Origin: JBBQXH01 sp963710975 | Lineage (GTDB): Bacteria; Actinomycetota; Thermoleophilia; Gaiellales; Gaiellaceae | Assembly (NCBI GenBank): GCA_963710975.1 | Contig: CAVQCG010000001.1 | Span: 248,001 to 312,000, forward strand | Length of the DNA stretch: 64,000 nt | Reading direction: 5' to 3' | Shown: positions 60,651-64,000 of the stretch, in pieces | Layout: the number at the start of each line of letters is the position of its first letter | How positions within the stretch are numbered: the stretch's first letter is position 1 | Translations under genes and position numbers: made by a program | Notes under the pieces: model-generated | Told to the model about the DNA's origin: nothing | Databases searched by the model: none | The model's input: the letters and a program-made list of their open reading frames with translations, nothing else

Positions 60651-62281
60651 ATGCCGCGCAGGTACTGGTGGACGAACGCCACAGACATCGAGCCCTCCCC
60701 GACGGCCGACGCGACACGCTTTATCGATCCTTCGCGGACATCGCCTGCGACGAAGACGCCCGGAGCGCTCGTCTCGAGGAGGAAGGGCTCGCGCTCGAGC
60801 GGCCAGTCTGGCGTGATCGCGTCTCGACCGGAGAGCACGAACCCGGCGGGGGTGCGCGCGACCGTGTCGCCCAGCCACTCGGTCTCCGGACGGGCGCCGA
60901 TGAAGATGAACAGCCCCGCTGCGGGCAGCGTTTCGCGAACGCCTTGGCACTCGAGCGTGACTGCCTCGAGGTGATCGTCACCCTGGGCCTCGACGACCCG
61001 GCTGTCGAGTCTGACCTCGATCGTCGGGATCGCCTCGATCTGGTCGATCAGGTACCGAGACATGCCGCGTTCCAGCGCGTCGGACCGGCACACGATCGTC
61101 ACCCGGGCTGCAAATCGGCTGAAGAACACGGCAGCCTGGCCTGCCGAGTTGGCCCCGCCGACGACGAACACGTCATGACCCGACATGGCCTGTGCCTCGC
61201 TCGCCGCGACTCCGTAGTAGACCCCCGCGCCCGTGAGCCTGTCGATTCCGGGCGCCTCGAGTCGCCGGTAGGAGACACCTGGCGCGATGACGACGGCGTG
61301 GCAGGCGACCTCCCCGCCGTCGCCGAGCCGGATGACGTGAAGCCGCTCGCGAGCCTCGAGCCCGACCGCCTGCCGGGTCGTCAGCATCTCGGCCCCGAGC
61401 CGCCGCGCCTGGGCCGTCGCGCGCCGCGCGAGGTCGCCGCCGCTGAGACCGACCGGGAAGCCGAGGTAGTTCTCTATCCGGGAGCTCTGGCCGGCCTGAC
61501 CGCCGGGAGCCTCGTGCTCGACGAGCAGGGTTCGCAGACCCTCCGACGCGCCGTAGACGGCCGCGGCAAGACCCGCCGGGCCGCCTCCGACGATGGCGAG
61601 ATCGTAGAGGTCGAGCTCCGCCTGCGTACGCAAACCGATGCGTTCGGCAACGGCCTGCGGGCTCGGGCTGGAGAGAACCGTGCCGTCGGGAAACGCGACG
61701 ATCGGCAGCACCCCTGGCTCGGCGGCTTCCAGCATCGCTGCCGCATCCCGGTCCGACGCATCGAGCCAGCGGTACGGCACGAGATTGCGGGCCAGGAAAT
61801 CACGCAGGCGATGGGAGTCGGGAGACCAGCGATGGCCGACTACGGTCACGCCGGTGAACGGCTGGACCTGCGACGACTGCCAGGCTGCGAGCAGATCGTC
61901 GAGCACCGGATAGAGATGCTCGTCGGGTGGATCCCACGGCTTGAGGAGATAGTGATCGAGGCCGACATCGTTGATGGCCCGGATCGCCACGTCCGTGTCG
62001 GCATAGGCGGTCAGGAGCACCCGCTTGGCATCCGGCGCGATCTCTCGCAGGCGAGCAAGCAGCTCGACCCCGCTCATCTCGGGCATCCTCTGGTCGGAGA
62101 TCACGAGCGCAACTTCCTCGCCCCGGCCGAGGATCCGCTCCACGAGGCCGAGGGCGCCGGCTCCCGACTCGGCCCGAAGGACCCGGTAGGCGTCGGCGTA
62201 GTGACGGAGGAGGTCGCGCTCGACCGAACGGGCCACGATCGGCTCGTCATCCACCGCGATCACCACCGCCCGAGCCACCAC
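60647..62281 (-). CDS. Response-regulator receiver fused to thioredoxin-reductase-like flavoprotein
   Basis: 544 residues. A receiver domain (about 1-130: D11/D12, phosphoacceptor D63 in VISDQRMPEMSG, LLTAYAD, LLKPWD) leads into a thioredoxin-like segment and a TrxR-type flavoprotein (about 230-544: YDLAIVGGGPAGLAAAVYGA, VFVVGGANSAGQAAVFFSRF, GVFVAGDVREGSIKRVASAV). The redox CxxC of true thioredoxin reductase is replaced by YYGVAASEA. It is translationally coupled to the CNB histidine kinase, its likely phosphodonor. A redox-linked signalling role is inferred. Confidence 0.9.
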   Translation of the reverse strand: MVARAVVIAVDDEPIVARSVERDLLRHYADAYRVLRAESGAGALGLVERILGRGEEVALVISDQRMPEMSGVELLARLREIAPDAKRVLLTAYADTDVAIRAINDVGLDHYLLKPWDPPDEHLYPVLDDLLAAWQSSQVQPFTGVTVVGHRWSPDSHRLRDFLARNLVPYRWLDASDRDAAAMLEAAEPGVLPIVAFPDGTVLSSPSPQAVAERIGLRTQAELDLYDLAIVGGGPAGLAAAVYGASEGLRTLLVEHEAPGGQAGQSSRIENYLGFPVGLSGGDLARRATAQARRLGAEMLTTRQAVGLEARERLHVIRLGDGGEVACHAVVIAPGVSYRRLEAPGIDRLTGAGVYYGVAASEAQAMSGHDVFVVGGANSAGQAAVFFSRFAARVTIVCRSDALERGMSRYLIDQIEAIPTIEVRLDSRVVEAQGDDHLEAVTLECQGVRETLPAAGLFIFIGARPETEWLGDTVARTPAGFVLSGRDAITPDWPLEREPFLLETSAPGVFVAGDVREGSIKRVASAVGEGSMSVAFVHQYLRGI

Positions 62282-62457
62282 GTCCTCCTATCCGAGCGCC
62301 GCCCCGCCCGGCCGCGGGCGCGCACACTCAGCCTAGATCGAACCACCGCCCGCGCGTGGGCCTTGTGGGCGCCGAGGGAGTGATCAGCAGTTCTTGGCGT
62401 GGCCTGCAGCCATGTGGCCCGGGTACCGACGCGGCCGGCTACGGCGGGGGGTACCGC
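62282..62457. other. Intergenic, no gene seen
   Basis: 176 bp between the methyltransferase and the receiver-flavoprotein genes on the same strand. It is GC-rich and probably holds the promoter of the two-component pair. No operator or hairpin stands out. Confidence 0.4.
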
Positions 62458-63270
62458 TCACACAGCGACCGTCACGCGCAGGAACGTTGCGGGAATGGAG
62501 GTGGCCTCCTTGCTCCCACTTGCGTTCTGGCCGTTGAAGAGGGCTTCCAGCTCGGCCTGCAGCTCGGCCTCGCGGCCGTTGGCGCCAGCGGCTGCGAAGG
62601 CGTTCATGGTCGGCCCGTAGTACGTCCTGAACTCCGTCACGAACTCCGACGGCGCGCCCGGGAAGTTGAACCAATACGTGTCCCGCTCGCACGAGATCCG
62701 CTCTTCCGGCACGCCCGCGCTCGCGAAGCGGTCGATCACGTTCTCCTCGATCCCCCACGTCATCGGGCTGACGAATCCTTCCGGAGGCGGCGGCGAGTAG
62801 GCGGCGCTGATTCTCAGGATCTGGGCGACGAGCGTCGGGTCGTTGGGGATCCAGTTGCCCATGACGATCCGACCGCCGGGCCGCGTCACGCGGACCATCT
62901 CCTTGGCCACGTCGAATGGCTTCGGAGCGAACATCGCTCCGAAGATGCTGACCACGAGGTCGAAGCTGTCGTCCTCGAGCTCGTTCAGATCGGACGCATC
63001 GCCTTCCTGGAACCTGCAGTTGGTGAGGCCGAGACTCTGCGCCCGTGCGTTGCCGGCCTCGACAAGGTTCCTGGCGATGTCGACACCCAGCACATTCGCC
63101 CCGAGCTTCGCCGCCGGCAGCGCCGTGGTCCCGTCGCCGCAGCCGAGGTCAAGAACGTCCAGCCCCGCTGCGATTCCCAGTCCGTCGACGAGCGTCTCGC
63201 CACTCTCTCTCATGCTCGCAGCGATGCGAGTGAAATCGCCCTTTTCCCAGAGTTCCTTGTTCGGATTCAT
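62458..63270 (-). CDS. Class I SAM-dependent methyltransferase
   Basis: 270 residues from the ATG at 63268-63270 (GAGGAG upstream). Motif I is VLDLGCGDGTTALPAAKLGA, motif II LGVDIARNLVEAG, then FDLVVSIFGAMFAPKPFDVA and VTRPGGRIVMGNWIP. It belongs to the UbiE/Methyltransf_11 group; the acceptor is unknown. A 16-bp perfect hairpin lies in its leader. Confidence 0.87.
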   Translation of the reverse strand: MNPNKELWEKGDFTRIAASMRESGETLVDGLGIAAGLDVLDLGCGDGTTALPAAKLGANVLGVDIARNLVEAGNARAQSLGLTNCRFQEGDASDLNELEDDSFDLVVSIFGAMFAPKPFDVAKEMVRVTRPGGRIVMGNWIPNDPTLVAQILRISAAYSPPPPEGFVSPMTWGIEENVIDRFASAGVPEERISCERDTYWFNFPGAPSEFVTEFRTYYGPTMNAFAAAGANGREAELQAELEALFNGQNASGSKEATSIPATFLRVTVAV

Positions 63271-63305
63271 CGGGCTTGGCTCCTCTCGTGCTGTCCTCGG
63301 CGACT

Positions 63306-63341
63306 CATCGTTTCGGTTGCTGGGAAGCAACCGAAACGATG
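63306..63341. promoter_or_regulatory. Perfect 16-bp stem hairpin upstream of the methyltransferase
   Basis: CATCGTTTCGGTTGCT (63306-63321) pairs perfectly with AGCAACCGAAACGATG (63326-63341) around GGGA. It is notably A/T-richer than its surroundings and lies 36 bp upstream of the methyltransferase start and 35 bp from the tRNA-Arg repeat. It could be an operator, a leader attenuator or a recombination site. It has no T-tract on either side. Confidence 0.6.
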
Positions 63342-63375
63342 CCAGAGAACCTTAAGCGATCAGATCGCCCGGCCT

Positions 63376-63423
63376 GCCTTCTGAGCCGTTGGTCGCAGGT
63401 TCGAATCCTGCCAGGCGCATCAG
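63376..63423 (+). repeat. Duplicated tRNA-Arg 3' half (putative attachment site)
   Basis: A 48-bp direct copy of 57705-57752 with one mismatch (anticodon-loop A changed to G). The D-arm and acceptor 5' strand are missing, so it is not a tRNA gene. It ends inside the stop codon region of the cold-shock gene on the other strand. It marks the far boundary of a 5.6-kb segment. Confidence 0.75.
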
Positions 63424-63647
63424 CCGCTGGAGGAAGCGGTCGGCGCGAGTGAGTGAACGTTGATCGCCTCGGTACCCATTCCGCCCTCCCGCAGGTCGAA
63501 CTCGACACGCTGTCCCTTGCTCAACATTGCCGTCGAATCACCCACGACGTTCCTCTGGTGCACCCAGACGTCTTCCCCGATCGCATCGGGAGCAATGAAC
63601 CCATACCCGCTCGTCGTGTTGAACGACTTGACGATGCCGCTTGCCAT
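63420..63647 (-). CDS. Cold-shock domain protein
   Basis: 75 residues from the ATG at 63645-63647 with GGAGG upstream; the frame is open further but without family match. RNP1 is TSGYGFIAPD, RNP2 EDVWVHQRNVV; it starts MASGIVKSFN. These bind single-stranded nucleic acids as RNA chaperones. Its stop overlaps the tRNA-Arg 3' copy by three bases. Confidence 0.92.
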   Translation of the reverse strand: MASGIVKSFNTTSGYGFIAPDAIGEDVWVHQRNVVGDSTAMLSKGQRVEFDLREGGMGTEAINVHSLAPTASSSG

Positions 63648-63908
63648 CGAAATGCGCCTCCCTTCCCACTCTCGAGCGTCGACCTCGTCTGTGCCGGAAT
63701 CGCAGACAGAGGGTCGTACCGCTCCTAGTCTCACCTTAGCAGCGCGTCCCCCGCCATCCGCAGAGCCCTCGTCAGAGATCGCAACACATGTGACGTGCTA
63801 TCCTTCGGGGGTCAACGGGCCAAGGTTCTTTGGCCGCCAGCGCGCCCGAAGCGGCGCTCGTGACTGGACGACTGCTCTCGTTGAAGCACCCCACAGCGAG
63901 GAGTCCGC

Positions 63909-64000
63909 ATGTCCTGGAAAGGCCCGTTCGAGAACGAGATGAGAGCCCGGTCGGCCGGCTCGGCGCCAGGTTCCGTGTCGTTTCTCTGCGAGTGTCGGGA
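63909..64000 (+). CDS. Unknown protein (partial, N-terminus only)
   Basis: An ATG preceded by GCGAGGAG opens MSWKGPFENEMRARSAGSAP and runs to the window edge (about 30 residues, ending FLCECR). The CEC near residue 28 hints at a small Cys-rich protein. Too short to assign. The 261 bp before it hold a possible promoter (around TGACGTGCTATCCT) and no other gene. Confidence 0.45.
   Translation, partial: MSWKGPFENEMRARSAGSAPGSVSFLCECR

Noticed and set aside
57749..63375. Integrase inside the tRNA-bounded segment
   Set aside because: All frames there are accounted for by SDR, lipoprotein, kinase, receiver-flavoprotein and methyltransferase; no recombinase motif. The only recombinase remnant is at 20.0-21.0 kb.
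63376..63423. Second tRNA-Arg gene
   Set aside because: Only the anticodon-to-3' half is present; the D-arm and 5' acceptor strand are missing.

Overview
The window is high-GC DNA packed with short gene overlaps (ATGA, GTGA, TGATG), GTG/TTG starts and GGAGG-type ribosome sites. Together with HyuA/HyuB, molybdenum hydroxylases, Co-type nitrile hydratase and many TetR/SDR/MBL genes, this suggests a soil or sediment actinobacterium. A Thermoleophilia-like lineage is my guess and is not proven by the sequence. There are no rRNA genes and no CRISPR array. Two tRNAs are present (His-GTG and Arg-TCT).

Layout. 1-7489 (minus): one catabolic operon (SMP-30 lactonase, isochorismatase-like protein, alcohol dehydrogenase, cupin, HyuA, HyuB, small Cys protein, cupin). 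7635-11779 (plus): methylmalonate-semialdehyde dehydrogenase, MFS transporter, MaoC dehydratase, VapBC toxin-antitoxin pair. 11757-14751 (minus): double GNAT, HpaB-type flavoprotein, TetR. 14812-20001 (plus): MBL hydrolase, SDR, E1 beta, E1 alpha and 6-phosphogluconate dehydrogenase, all in overlapping or closely spaced frames. 20-24.5 kb: a patchy accessory zone with a decayed tyrosine recombinase, an M41-like fragment, ArsR, a sigma-70 factor, a CBS protein, a LysE remnant and small cupins. 25.3-29.3 kb (minus): SDR, CrtI-like flavoprotein, glutamine-synthetase-like ligase. 29.5-35.2 kb (plus): TetR, then a four-gene molybdenum hydroxylase with a split large subunit, a cupin and a PAP2 phosphatase. 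A 161-bp foldback element follows. 35.3-42.4 kb (minus): amidohydrolase, TPP enzyme, cupin, SDR, NIPSNAP, GabD-like dehydrogenase, two DUF4234-like membrane proteins. 42.5-45.9 kb (plus): SDR, epimerase, Co-type nitrile hydratase with accessory protein. 45.9-56.3 kb (minus): an eleven-gene operon joining a split PEP-synthase-like phosphotransferase, a GntR regulator, a cyclase-family hydrolase, an HD protein, a second molybdenum hydroxylase, an MBL hydrolase, a monooxygenase-like protein and an MFS transporter. 56.3-64 kb: SDR, SRPBCC protein, tRNA-His, tRNA-Arg, then a segment bounded by a duplicated tRNA-Arg 3' half that holds an SDR, a lipoprotein, a CNB-histidine kinase, a receiver-flavoprotein and a methyltransferase; a cold-shock gene follows.

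How the genes fit together. Most of the window is catabolic: hydantoinase/carboxylase-type ATP enzymes, hydroxylases, dehydrogenases and hydrolases arranged as compact transcription units, each often ending in a small cupin and paired with a TetR or GntR regulator. The main candidate for an undescribed system is the 45.9-56.3 kb operon. There a two-part phosphotransferase, laid out like phenylphosphate synthase, is encoded with a molybdenum hydroxylase and a cyclase-type hydrolase, which suggests phosphorylation-activated degradation of an unknown compound.

Caution: at least eleven otherwise conserved genes are broken by single-base indels, several in short G/C runs. Uncorrected assembly errors are the likeliest cause for most of these. 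The recombinase and the M41-like fragment look truly decayed.
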